From contig NC_072472.1 in assembly GCF_027596085.1 (NCBI RefSeq), positions 13,536,471 to 13,600,470 on the forward strand: a stretch of 64,000 nucleotides of DNA, read 5' to 3'. How positions within the stretch are numbered: position 1 is the stretch's first letter; each line of letters begins with the position of its first letter. Made by a program: the position numbers and the translations under genes. The notes under the pieces are model-generated. The model saw only the letters and a list, made by a program, of their open reading frames with translations. It was not told where the DNA came from and searched no databases. Below, piece after piece: positions 37,558 through 64,000 of the stretch. This DNA is from Anoplopoma fimbria (Eukaryota > Chordata > Actinopteri > Perciformes > Anoplopomatidae).

Positions 37558-39343
37558 TCAACAGCCCTGGAACTGCTGCTGTGATTGGCCGCGGTTCTGT
37601 GTGGCGAGGAGCTGCTGCTGCTGCTGCAGGAAGCTGATCACCTCAGGACTTCTGAGCAGTGACTGAAGGAAACGCACACATTCAAATTTCAGAGCAAAAT
37701 ACAAAAACAAAGATTTCTGTAGATACAAGGCCTGCTTGTCTTAATCTGCCTTTGTAGGAAAGAGAGCACCTTGTGCCAAAATGTCTCTATACATTAAAAT
37801 GTGATGTCTTCCAGTCTTGGTGGAAGAACACAAAAAACACAATGGCTGTCAAACCCGTTCACTTAGACACTTAGCAGATGCATGCAAGTATTTTGGATAA
37901 CATGTTAAGCCATGCTCTACAATATAGCCTTGCTGCTGAGCATGGAAACATTTAGGGATACCATACATCGAGAAATAAGACAGATATAACACTAACAATG
38001 AGGACAGGCGTAGAGATGGATGACATATTAAAAGGAAAAACTTGAATAATGGTAAAGTAGAGGGGATTTTCCAGGCATATATTGAATCAAAATATCCCCT
38101 TGAAGGTAGGGGGGGTCACTGAATAGTTATGCCAAGCTACACAAGCTGTTCTGGAGGCTCTACAAAGACTCTTAATGTTGTTTTCCCCTTTAATTTGTCA
38201 CACATCTGTAGCTGCATCATGGCACGATCAAAGTCAGTGTGTCCAGTTACGACTTACCAGTCTTTTCTGGTTGAGGACCTGCTCTATCAGGGAGGGTCGA
38301 GCTGGCCGGTCACCCATGGCACCCAGACGCTGTTTGTTCACGGACACAGGCCGCTCCTCTGAGTTTTCCTGATCGACACGTACAAAGAGACAAAAAAACA
38401 TGCAATTAACCAGGAGAGTTTTGTTTGTATTGTTGTTCAGTAAAGTGTGGAAAAATAGCCAGGGGGCGTGCCAATGAGTTATGCCCTGGCAATGTGAAAT
38501 GCACAGTAAGGGGAGTTTAAACTTCTCAAATGAATTTATTCTTCAGTCATCTTATCTAAAATCTCTACATGTAGAGATGGTTTGTAATCCAAATTCTACT
38601 TTTTATGGTTCGTCTGAACAATCTCTCACCATGATGTTGGGTTTCAAGATCTTAAAGTATCTACAGTACCAGTCAAAAGTTTGGACACACCTTCTCATTC
38701 AATGCTTTTTCTTTATTTCAATTTTTTTCTACATTGTAGATTAATATTGAAAAACATCCAAACTATGAATGAACACATATGGAATTATGTGGTAAACAAA
38801 CAAATGCTCAAAAAACCCAGAATATGTTTTATATTTTAGATTCTTCAAAGTAGTTGAATGAGAAGGTGTGTCCAAACTTTTCACTGGTACTGTACATCTG
38901 AAGCTCAACCTTACATCAAGTTTTCCACTGGACATGGCCTGATCACTCTTCTTCTTCTTGTACTTGTCTTTGTACATCTTGTTGCGGTGTTTTTTGCACA
39001 TCCAGGGTTTCCTCTGCTTGGCCACCTGCGTCGTGGTCTCCGTGCACCCGTCATAGGTGCACTGTTTGGGCGCGTTGTCGCCCTCGGAGGTCTCCTCGTC
39101 GTTGAGTTCCTCCGGGCTGGCGGCGCTGTCTCTGGGATCCGACGTGTCCAGGACGTCGCTCTCCTCGTCCAGGTCGTCCATCTCGTACGAGGAGACGTTG
39201 TTCTCCGGTTCGTGCGGTGTTATCACATTCCTGCTGTCGACCACTCCGCTCTTACTCACGTAGTACCTTTGTCCATCTTTAGTGAGCAACAGAGTCGAGT
39301 CCTTGTCTTTGTTCGCTGATGCCGAGCTGTCATCTTCGCTCAT
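37558..39343 (-). CDS. rfxap: Regulatory factor X-associated protein
   Basis: RFXAP joins RFX5 and RFXANK to form the RFX complex, which binds the X box of MHC class II promoters in the nucleus. Coding exons in transcript order: 39343-38915, 38368-38258, 37662-37558, with GT-AG borders and all junctions in phase 0, giving 214 aa (human 272; the N terminus is shorter). The order is an acidic region with DLDEESDVLDTSDP, then the hallmark basic block QRKPWMCKKHRNKMYKDK and KKKKSDQA, then GDRPARPSLIEQVLNQKRL, and a Gln-rich C terminus (FLQQQQQLLATQ). The start is the first true ATG; the frame is open further upstream but without ATG. A MITE fills much of intron 1. Confidence 0.94.
38664..38892 (-). 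mobile_element. Tc1-type MITE, copy B, in rfxap intron 1
   Basis: 229 bp, with the same terminal repeats as copy A at 21306-21537 but the inner sequence in reverse orientation, and flanked by TA. Its near end is only 22 bp from the rfxap exon 1 donor at 38914. One TIR has a single mismatch (cttttcactggtac against cttttgactggtac). Confidence 0.92.
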
Positions 39344-39500
39344 GATCGCGGCGAACAAATGCAGAGTTGTAGCAGCAGATAGCGAGCTAACGATCAAACC
39401 TCTGCAGCCAGCTCACGTTAAATAACGCAGTGACCAAACACAGCTGCCCGCCCACAGTCCTGTAGGATCCAATTTGATAAGGCAGTGTGTCATACATACA
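39344..39500 (-). promoter_or_regulatory. rfxap: Probable rfxap promoter
   Basis: Sequence upstream of the rfxap ATG has CpGs and no TATA box. A CTCF-like word (GCCACTAGGGGTCA on the minus strand, 39622-39635) lies 280 bp upstream. Assignment rests on position only. Confidence 0.4.
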
Positions 39501-39844
39501 TACTTTGTGAATTAGGACTTATATTCGCCTATCATTCAACTTCCATAGCATGTCACTGCTCTCGCTGCATTTCGATAACAAGAACGTTCTTCTTCGTCGC
39601 ATCGGTTTCCTTTCACACAGTGACCCCTAGTGGCCAACACGCAGTACGTGCGACACATGCTGCTTTATGCTATTTTCTTGGTGGTAATTATGTATTTTGT
39701 AATCTAACAGGATACATTTTGCATGCTTCATTAAATAAATGAGTTTAAATTACTTAAATAATCAGTGTCAAGCAAACACACCTGGGTTGCCACAAGGAAA
39801 TAAAGAGTAAATCAGAGAAAAGCACAGCTGAAAAACTATATTAA

Positions 39845-40545
39845 GGATAAAAACATTTGTTTTTGTTATACTATACCATACTATACTGTGACCTTGTTAA
39901 TAACTTTTTTATGACACCTCCATTATTATGATTTTATTTTATGGCATACTATACTATGACATTAAAAAATGATCTTATAGCATGACTTTTTTAAGACACA
40001 CTATATTAAGGAAGTATTAGAGGCATGCTATAATATGACTTAATGTCATTTTCTATGGCATACTATACTAAGACATTTTTAATGGCATATTTATGTCATA
40101 CTAGACCTTTTCTTTTTCATGATTTCTTTCTATATTCTATACTATGAATTTTTTCATTATTTCCTACGACACACTTTATTTCAAATATTTTGAATGAGGT
40201 TTTTTGACATATGACGTTTATCATGATTTTCTTTCGACATACTATACTATGATTTTTTACATGATATTTTTAGTCGTAGTAAACTATGATATTTTGTATG
40301 CTTTTTTTTCAACATACTATACTATGACCTTTTTATGACATTTAAGGTCATACTATATGTTTTTTTTTCAACATACTATACTATGACCTTTTTATGACAT
40401 TTAAGGTCATACTATACTATGACTATACTATGACTTATAAATTACATTTTCTCTCATACTCGTAAAACTACACAATTACATTTTTATGACATACTATACC
40501 ATGATTTTTTATAGACGTCCTTAACTATGTTTTTTTCATGACATT
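39845..40545. repeat. AT-rich degenerate tandem array (about 700 bp)
   Basis: The word catactatactatgac and variants, followed by ttttatgacattt, recur about 12 to 15 times at uneven spacing. One unit pair near 40308-40350 and 40370-40420 is nearly identical (acatactatactatgacctt, then ttatgacatttaaggtcata). It behaves as an old minisatellite with no coding content. Confidence 0.8.
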
Positions 40546-40642
40546 TTCACATTGATAACATTACGTGACTCGCAGTTTGCCATAAGCCATGCAACCAGTC
40601 ACTTTTAATTGTCATATCTAACCTGACATACGCAAGTAGTGT

Positions 40643-40643
<1 letters not shown>

Positions 40644-40690
<47 letters not shown>

Positions 40691-40905
40691 TAAGCCTTTA
40701 TTAGTCCCACAATGGGGAAATTCAGTTCTCTGCATTTGACCCATCCCGGAGGAGCAGTGGGCTGCAATGAAGCACCCGGGGAGCAATTTTGGGGTTAGGT
40801 GTCTCGCTCAAGGACACCTCGGCATGTTGCCTGTAGAGGGGTTCAAACCACCGACCTTGTGGTTGCGGGTCAAGCACTCTACCTCATGTGACACAGCAGT
40901 ATTTA
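40644..40905 (-). repeat. LINE/SINE-like repeat with (TTA)n tail
   Basis: On the minus strand the element runs from the words ccacaaggtcggtggtttga and gtgtccttgagcgagacacc to ttccccattgtgggactaat, aaaggc and then a TTA repeat (40644-40690). The repeat is therefore the element's own simple-sequence tail. Same family as copies at 1130-1480 and 35010-35065. Confidence 0.75.
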
Positions 40906-43900
40906 AAGGGACCGGCGGATTATTGTTGTATAATATGTCCATTTCATGTCACATTCGCCACAGTTGGCCTGCAGGCTGCACAATGTGAAATTTTGTTATA
41001 CAGGATCATCACACTACCAGCAGCCAACACTGAAAGGAAGACAATAAAGTAACTGAGTATAATCCAAAAAAAATTGAAAAGTGCAACATTTGAAAAACTG
41101 AAAGTTTAGAAAGGTGTATTGTTTCTTTATTTACAGTTACCAAAGTGTCAAAGGAAGTGCTCAGACCTACAATGTTTCCAGTTGGTACAGTGCAGTGTTC
41201 CTGCAGGTAAGAATATAAATAATGCGTCAAGGTCTGGGGATATAGCAGGCAAGAGCATAGGAAAAGCACAGAGGTAGCTGTCTGAGAGCCAGTATTTGCT
41301 CTGTAACAGACAGAATACTGTGAAGCACACAATGAAAACTCCTTATGTTCTTTTTTTATTAAACTTGCAAGCTCTCATCAGCAAGCAAAAAGTAAGTCAG
41401 GGGACCAAACCTTTTTTTGTTTGTTGTTTATTAGGGGTTTCCATGTCAAATAGGTCTGACAAAGTTGCCGAAAGAAAGAAAAACGATCCACCTGTATGCG
41501 GATCACTTGCTCTGTCAAGTACATAAAATGTTTGGTCCATCGTCTCTGGCTTTAACTGTTCTGGGATTCACAACTATGTATTTCAAGTCCCCCTCTAGTT
41601 GAGTGCCAACCCTGCAGATAACTGTTAACAATTGAAGTAAAAAAAAACAAAGTGGGCAATGTTCATTTATTTGACAAAACAAATTTACAGTTAATAAAAT
41701 CTTTCTCCAGCAAACTCAAAGAGATTGGAGGACCCTTCGGGTCCATTGCTACATGAATTGTCTACTGTATATCATTTAAAGTAAAAAAAAATGTTACACC
41801 AGCTTAACACATTAAACCATAGTAAAGCATTACACAAGACCCAGACAATTTGTTTTTGAAACCAATTTTAATTATTACTACTATTATTAATACACCATTG
41901 TTGAACAGAGGTACAGGTATTGGTATTGCAACTGATTGTAATACTGTAGTGCAGCTGTGAAAGCACTTTGGTAAACCACATGTGCAGGAGTGAGTGGATT
42001 TGAACAGCTAGACAACTTCATACTGATCAATATAGTGGCACATTACTGTATATGTGTTATGATAAGAATAAATACAGACCACTGCAGATCATCCTTAAAA
42101 ATCAAAAGGCATCGCTCTGCACTATTCTTACTCCTCTGGCTTCTCCTGTCTGTTATCGCACATCAATTACTGGAAATCCCTTTATCGGATGCTGTTGCAA
42201 AGGAAGTGACATCATTCCCAGTGTCTGAAGACTGTTCTCTAGTTCTGTTTGTGTACATCAATCCAAGTGGGACATCAGGTCGAATTGGTCTTTTTTCTAC
42301 TCATTTATATTGTTTCATTTCGACCCGATGATCTCCTCTGGGTTATTTTTTCTTTGCTGACCGACTGATAGACATGTATGATGAATGTTTTTTTTTTTTT
42401 ACATTTTTCATAGACTCATTACTAGTAAATAAATATACTGTATTGTGAACTATCAAAATAAATGAAATTATGTTATTTACATAACATATAAACAATACTT
42501 CATCACAGAACCATTTTTTATATAAGAATAGGCTACTGTATGTCTGTCATGCTTTCATCTGAATAAATGAAGCCATGAATGAGGTTGTAGAGAGCTCAAA
42601 TTAATCCTCTCCCATCCTTTAACTGTACTGCTTCCCAGTGCTGCTGGTTCTCTGGCATCCAAACTGTCTTTCTCTGTTTGACTGCACTTAGACTGCAGTA
42701 CTTTGTGCAAATAGGCAGCCCTCATAAACTGCTAATTGTATACATTTAAAACCTAAACATTCCTGCAAACCCATACAAATGGTACACCTAGGCTGAAACA
42801 ATTAAACCTTTCTTAACTGCTGGAATATGTGGATGAAATATGTCTTAAAAGTTTGCGTATGAAAAATACGTAAACCAGGCTTCATATGTGTACATGAGCA
42901 TTACAAAATATCAAGATTAATATGATATAAGTTCAGAATGACTGTGAAACTGTACGCATGAAGACAAAATGTTTGCTACACAAGCACCCAAATGCTGCTG
43001 AATTTTGTGTATCAAGATGTCATGTATGAAGCAGTTAACACAATTATAAGGAGAGATCAAATGCACCATTATTGTCTTAATAGCAGTCTCTGTAAAATGT
43101 AAACTGTAAAACTGCAATCCAACATTACAGGAAGGCAATGCCAATACTGTGTGGTGCACAGAATTATAGCACAAGTGCTGTCTTTGATCATTTATCTGAA
43201 CACTATATTTAACACATTTGTAAGAAAAACACCCCTTCTCTACACATTGTGGCTCTCATTTCCCCACATTAGCCTACATTAGCCTACTTCAACATTTCTG
43301 AGCTCTACTTCTCCACACTTTTCCATTATTTTCGTTCCTCCAAGCTCTTAGGACAATCCAAAAAAGACATATTCTTTATGAAAAAGTGAAATACATATAA
43401 AAAAATGCAGTGACTAAATAATGAATAAATAAGGTTCAATAAAACATGAACATTGGTCCAGGTTCTCATATTGCCTTCTAGAGCTGCTCCACCATAAGGA
43501 AGTTTCCATGTTGAGCCCGGATCATCACAGAAGGGTAAACAATACCGTCCCCCCTTTCTCGCTCCTTGGGCTCTGCAACATGTGCTCAGATGAGAGAACG
43601 TTGAAAATAAATAAATAAAAAAGTATTTCGCCTCATTCCACCTTTACCCTCTTCCTCGTGGTCTCTGTTTCTTGTTGCCTCTTTCTCTCTTTCTCTCAAC
43701 CCACTGTTTCATCTTTCCACCCTTTGATCGATCACTCCTCCAGGTTTGGAAAGATATATTCAGTGGAGCTAAAAGTTCTCTCTGTTTTTTTTTTTGGTTC
43801 CTCCCTTCATGGTTTTCTCTTCTTCACCCCCAGCCGTAGAAAAGAGACTGTGGGGAAGCTGATGTCTCCTCCTCCTCCTCCTCCTCCTTCTACATATAGA

Positions 43901-43984
43901 GAGAGGAGCTGGACGAGGATTTTCCCTCCTTGCTTCTACATCCTCCTCCTCCTCCTCCTCCTCCTCCTCCCCTCCGCCTCCTCT
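40906..43984 (-). other. Probable long dclk1 3'UTR and flank
   Basis: No coding exon seen. It lies directly downstream of the dclk1 stop codon; mammalian DCLK1 has a 3'UTR of several kb, so much of this may be transcribed. On the minus strand an ATTAAA is at 41866-41871. The first 120 nt after the stop are purine triplets (see the separate entry). Confidence 0.35.
43866..43971 (-). repeat. (AGG)n arrays in dclk1 3'UTR start
   Basis: Two blocks of CTC/CCT on the plus strand (43866-43888 and 43941-43971), reading (GGA)n in the dclk1 transcript, beginning 14 nt after its longer stop codon. Runs of GG at short spacing could form RNA G-quadruplexes. Confidence 0.85.
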
Positions 43985-59986
<16,002 letters not shown>

Positions 59987-60370
59987 GATGAAAAAAAACA
60001 ACAACACAGTGATAATCCAACGAGGTGGGTTTAATGAAGACAAGAAGAACGACAAGAAGAACAGCAGCTCTGCGCGCCGCTTGGTCCGAGTGTGATAGTA
60101 AACTGTGATGAATGGGAAAGACGGAGCAGAGCTGAAGGCTTCTACACGGGGAGGAGGAGGAGGAGGAGGAGGAGGAGGAGAGGATGCTTGCGCAAACTCT
60201 GACGCGCGCCGGGGAGAGAGAGAGAGAGAGAGAGAGAGGATGGGAGAGAGGGAGGGAGAGAGAGAGAGGGAGGGAGAGAGAGAGAGGCAGAGAAACAACA
60301 TCTATGATTGGGATATTTTGGGCTTTTCTACCAACACGAGAACAGAATTGCATTGAGGTTTGAATTGGTA
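59987..60370 (-). promoter_or_regulatory. dclk1: Internal promoter of short dclk1 form
   Basis: Directly upstream of the MLEVE start there is a CpG-bearing patch (ctgcgcgccgcttgg near 60070; gcgcaaactctgacgcgcgc near 60190) in an AT-rich setting. It is mixed with a GGA array (60150-60182) and a GA-rich array (60213-60295). Position at an alternative first exon, known in mammals for the kinase-only form, supports promoter function. Confidence 0.6.
60150..60295 (+). repeat. (GGA)n and (GA)n purine arrays in dclk1 leader
   Basis: A GGA run of about 11 units (60150-60182), a 30-bp CpG-containing spacer, and then GA and GGGA repeats to about 60295. In the dclk1 short transcript they would read as (TCC)n and (CT)n, close to the transcription start. 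Confidence 0.9.
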
Positions 60371-63300
60371 GATGGAGAGATTAGTGCAGAAGGATGTGCC
60401 ACAGTACTGTATTATAGAGAGAGTCGTTCATCAGACATGGATGGTGGAGGGGGGGTAAGGTCATGGATTCTGGAGGACCTTTTGTTCCTTCCCTAAGAAT
60501 GATCCTCATAAAACAGATGACGCTATTTATTACTGAAATAGGAATAGAGGGAGTCAGCATGCTCTATGTTTCAGGGCTTTTCTTTTTTTTTTTTTTTTTG
60601 CAGTTATCTGTCCTATATGTGGAGTTTAGCAAATCAGCCTGAAGGTTGACTTGCAGATGGATTAATCTGAAACATCAGTTGTAGGTCTGCATGCTTTAGA
60701 AAAGATCAATCAAGAGTTTGAAGCAGTCGGCCACATTATCATATGGGTCCCTAATGTAACGCTTTTTCCCCTTAGATTTTCTTGAATCAACTGTCAACAC
60801 TATAAATTATAACAATTCGACAAAAATGCAATGCAGCCATTTTGGCTTCTTTCCCACCTGCCGTGTACGGCTGCATAAAACTTCACAAGGAAGCTGTGCT
60901 ATCAATGAATATGGAAACAGACCTCCTGTCAGTCCTCCAGCTGTGTGATGTGCTGGAGGACACATAGGCTACATGTTGTGAAATGAATTTCAAAAAAAGA
61001 TAAGAAAATGCCTCAGAGTGACTGTGGAATATAATGAGTAGATAATCCGCTACAATTAGGCCACTGGTGACCAAACAGGAATTCTATTATCTTTTTATGC
61101 AAAAGGTGGTATTTTTTCTTCTTTTCCATCTTAACACATAATGACTCTAATGACTTAATCATCATCACCATCATCACCATCATCATTATATGTGCTTCTT
61201 TTCAAATTTGTATGTTATCACGCAATTATTTTAAGAACCACAACTCATATACTGTGTAGTAAAAAAGGAACATATATAAAGACAAACACATGTGGTTCTT
61301 AACACATGATAATAAATAGGAGATGCTCGACACGTGCTGTCCAGAGATATTATGAGAAATTTGGCACATGACACATATTTGGGGCAATTGTTTCTATGAG
61401 TTATGGGCCAAACACAGTCAAACATCGCACATGTATGACGGCTGAAAGTACTGAGATTGTTTTATTATAATGTTTCATACACACAAAGCTGCCTGGAGGC
61501 ATCTCATTAGCTTGCCTTTAGTGCAAATATCAATACCATCATTTGTCTCTCTTTCAGTCTGTTAGTTGGTTATTTGTTACGCTTATCTGTTTTCAGAAAG
61601 TAAATTTGTACCCTTCATGAGTGGGGGTGAAGGCTGCAGACATCATGGGATTGCAGTTCAGAGTGTCACAGCTAGCAGCAGCTGATCCTCGATACTCTGG
61701 ATAGATGTGTGGGTTCGGCCGCCCTACACACTTCACCATCACGTCTCACCCGTCATACAAAGTCACTCACGACAGAAAGGGAAAGGTGAGACCTTGAATT
61801 ATCAAGAGCGAATCTTACTGACACCATCTCCACATCACTGTTAATTTTAGCTGACGTGAAGCATCAGAGGAGAGCCAGAGACAGATGGCGAGACAGGGAG
61901 AGAAAGTATGTATGAGCGCAAACTGTTTTCTCACATTATTTTGGGTCTGCATAGGCACTCAGCCGGGGTTGTGAGATCATCGCAGAATGAAACTCGAGTG
62001 ATGACAATGTCAGGCTGACACACGGCAACCTGCCCACATACACACACAAACCCGAGAAAACATGACGCATCATCAGATCCCCCCCCACACACATGTGTAT
62101 ACCTTAGAGATTTCTAGAAATTGCAAGCTGACTGAAATTGTATTTAGCTTAAGTTTAATCAATCGTAATCATCAAGGTCGCACACAAAAAGTCAAGATGT
62201 AATTTTTTTATCTTTAGATTTAATCAGCTGAAATTCATAAAAGTATGATGAATTTGTGTCACGTTTTCATACACATTTCTCCTTTAATATAGCGGGGTTA
62301 TTACTTGTTTACTTCATACAGCATTATAGATAGAGACCTATGATTCAATGAAAAGTGTGATTCAGCTACCAAACAAACTGGAGTATTTTTTGTATTACAA
62401 GTTTCCTGAAATTGTATATTTAAAACTGCATATGAGTCATTTTCTTATTAAATATGTGCTAATTTGCATACAGAACAGAAATCTGAACATTGGAACAAAT
62501 TCAAGTTCAATATTCAGAGTGAGTAGTTTTCTTAAGAAGGAATGTGGATCAGCCACAAAAAATGATAAGGACACTAGGTGGTGTTTGACTGCACACGCGT
62601 TCTGTCACATGCTCTCTAACTCTATCTCTCTTGCTTCACATCTTCTCCGAGGGCCTCTTCTGCCCAGATTATTAATTTTGATAAAGAATATTATTAATGC
62701 CAGCTGAATGGAAATTGCAAGTGGGACTTGTTAAAACACCTGACTACCTGCAGCAACGTTTAAAATAAATGGCTTTCTTTATTGTGCTCTCTCTTCGAGT
62801 GCGGACAAGAAATAACAAAATCCTACAAACTGCAGGTTTCTAAATATCAATAAATAGACAAAGCTTTCTTGTCTGGTGTCCAACTTTTAATTTTGTTACC
62901 AAGATCTGAGATTAAAAGGTTTTGAGTGTAGCTGCAGTTAAATAACTGACAGAAGCAGTGATCACATTTTGAATAATTAATCATCTTTCAGCTAAGTGCA
63001 TTATTCTGTAGAGTTAATGGGCTTAAAGCCCTACGTTATTATTATATTGAATACAATGAACACAGTGATGCAAGTCAGACTGAACTGTTTTAGCTGGAGA
63101 TTAAATTGGAGTGACATCAATTAAAGTTAATATCTATCTTGTCTGCAAAAGATTAACTTGTTGTTAGTGTGCTGTAAGGTGCATTAGACAACCTTATGAG
63201 TTGTCATTTCCTCTCGTGATTTCAACCTTAGCTCATCAAGGTTTAAGCTACAGGACAGCAACAAAATCTCTTTCATTACTGATTAATCTATTAATTATCT

Positions 63301-64000
63301 TTTTGATTAATTAAATGAATGTTAAGTCACTAAACATTTAAACAATGTTAAGAAAATGCCAATCCAAATTTCTAAGAGCACAAGATAACATCTTCAAATG
63401 GCTCGTTTTGTCCATCTAACAAACCAAAACAAAAATAGCTTCAATTTCCAGAGGATAAGTAGCAAATCCTCACTTTTCAGAAGAAAAAACAATTGTTGTT
63501 CAGCATGTTTGCTTGATAGATAAATAAAATTTATACATTTTTCAGCAAATGTATTAATTTTTCATCAAGTTTGAAATGTCAAAAACCACAGTTCTGTATA
63601 CATTTGCTGAAAAATAGCTAAATTATTAATTATTTCAGCACCAGTTTGATTTGATAGGCTACTGTAAATCTATGAATTGTATGTTGTGTTTCACTCCATC
63701 TGTATCAACAAAAATGTAAAAATGATTTCTCATATCTCACCCTTGTGGGATTTCTGTCTTTTCAGTGGTGAGACAGGACTCTAGTGAGGCCTTTATGTGA
63801 ACACATTAAATAACAGAGAGCAACCTCTATGAGCTATACAGCACACCGTGTCAGCTGTTGTTGACTAGTATCATAATTCTAGGACAAATTGTCCTAAAGG
63901 GAAGAGGGCATGCTTTGTTTGTAAAATGGAAAAAACACAGCAACTCCTAATATGATATTTGTTGTTAACAGAGTAAAAAAGCAAGCATAGTGTTGATCAG
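60371..64000 (-). other. Probable intron of long dclk1 form
   Basis: No exon recognised; the doublecortin-domain exons must lie beyond the window. It contains a 17-base T run near 60584-60600 and an interspersed repeat at 63270-63640. Confidence 0.5.
63270..63640 (+). repeat. Teleost interspersed repeat (non-autonomous)
   Basis: Starts cattactgattaatctatta and contains aagataacatcttcaaatgg, ctcgttttgtcc, then gtagcaaatcctcacttttc, the typical series of words of a common fish non-coding repeat. It appears as a diverged reverse copy at 26605-26900. Confidence 0.65.

Noticed and set aside
38858..39319. 153-codon plus-strand frame opposite rfxap exon 1
   Set aside because: Mirror frame of the rfxap coding exon and MITE; the minus-strand frame carries the conserved RFXAP blocks.
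39344..39397. Upstream extension of the rfxap frame
   Set aside because: The frame is open but the extension contains no ATG; the first ATG is at 39343 and gives the expected acidic N terminus.

Overview
This is vertebrate nuclear DNA, almost certainly from a ray-finned fish. The evidence is small exons with GT-AG introns, vertebrate orthologues readable exon by exon, long CA/GT microsatellites, and dispersed repeats typical of teleosts (a Tc1-like transposon remnant, a 230-bp MITE, LINE/SINE tails). Six protein-coding genes were reconstructed from conserved protein blocks, splice sites and reading phase. Their order is supt20h(+), exosc8(-), alg5(+), smad9(+), rfxap(-), dclk1(-). From memory this matches human 13q13 (DCLK1, RFXAP, SMAD9, ALG5, EXOSC8, SUPT20H) with some genes between missing, so the block is old conserved synteny.

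Layout. 1-4300: no gene seen, one LINE-like repeat, a GT microsatellite and a small perfect hairpin. 4330-16854: supt20h (SAGA subunit), 23 coding exons, 830 aa. 17736-20625: exosc8 (exosome ring subunit), convergent with supt20h, with candidate poly(A) signals only 3 bp apart. 20626-21968: shared upstream region of the divergent pair exosc8/alg5, holding a MITE, a trinucleotide array and a CTCF-like motif. 21969-26085: alg5 (dolichyl-phosphate glucosyltransferase), 322 aa. 26600-32740: intergenic, with a CpG-rich probable smad9 promoter near 29.4-29.7 kb. 32748-36308: smad9 (BMP-responsive SMAD8/9), complete except for one apparent 1-bp deletion in the linker exon. 37558-39343: rfxap (MHC class II regulator), convergent with smad9. 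39.85-40.55 kb: AT-rich degenerate tandem array. 43985-59986: the short, kinase-only form of dclk1, with its own first exon; the doublecortin-domain exons of the long form are not in the window, and 60.4-64 kb is probably intron of the long form.

The genes are not one pathway. They are housekeeping genes (chromatin coactivator, RNA exosome, N-glycosylation) next to signalling and regulatory genes (smad9, rfxap, dclk1). I found no sign of a new multi-gene system. The most informative observations are: the last dclk1 exon, open in two frames, with a 74-nt cassette exon choosing the frame; the internal dclk1 promoter and exon; an intronic hairpin with 24-bp perfect arms in supt20h; a 151-bp TG repeat ending 13 bp before a supt20h splice acceptor; the smad9 frameshift; and upstream ORFs in supt20h, alg5 and smad9. 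All exon models come from reading the sequence by eye and comparison with remembered family sequences; nothing was aligned by software.
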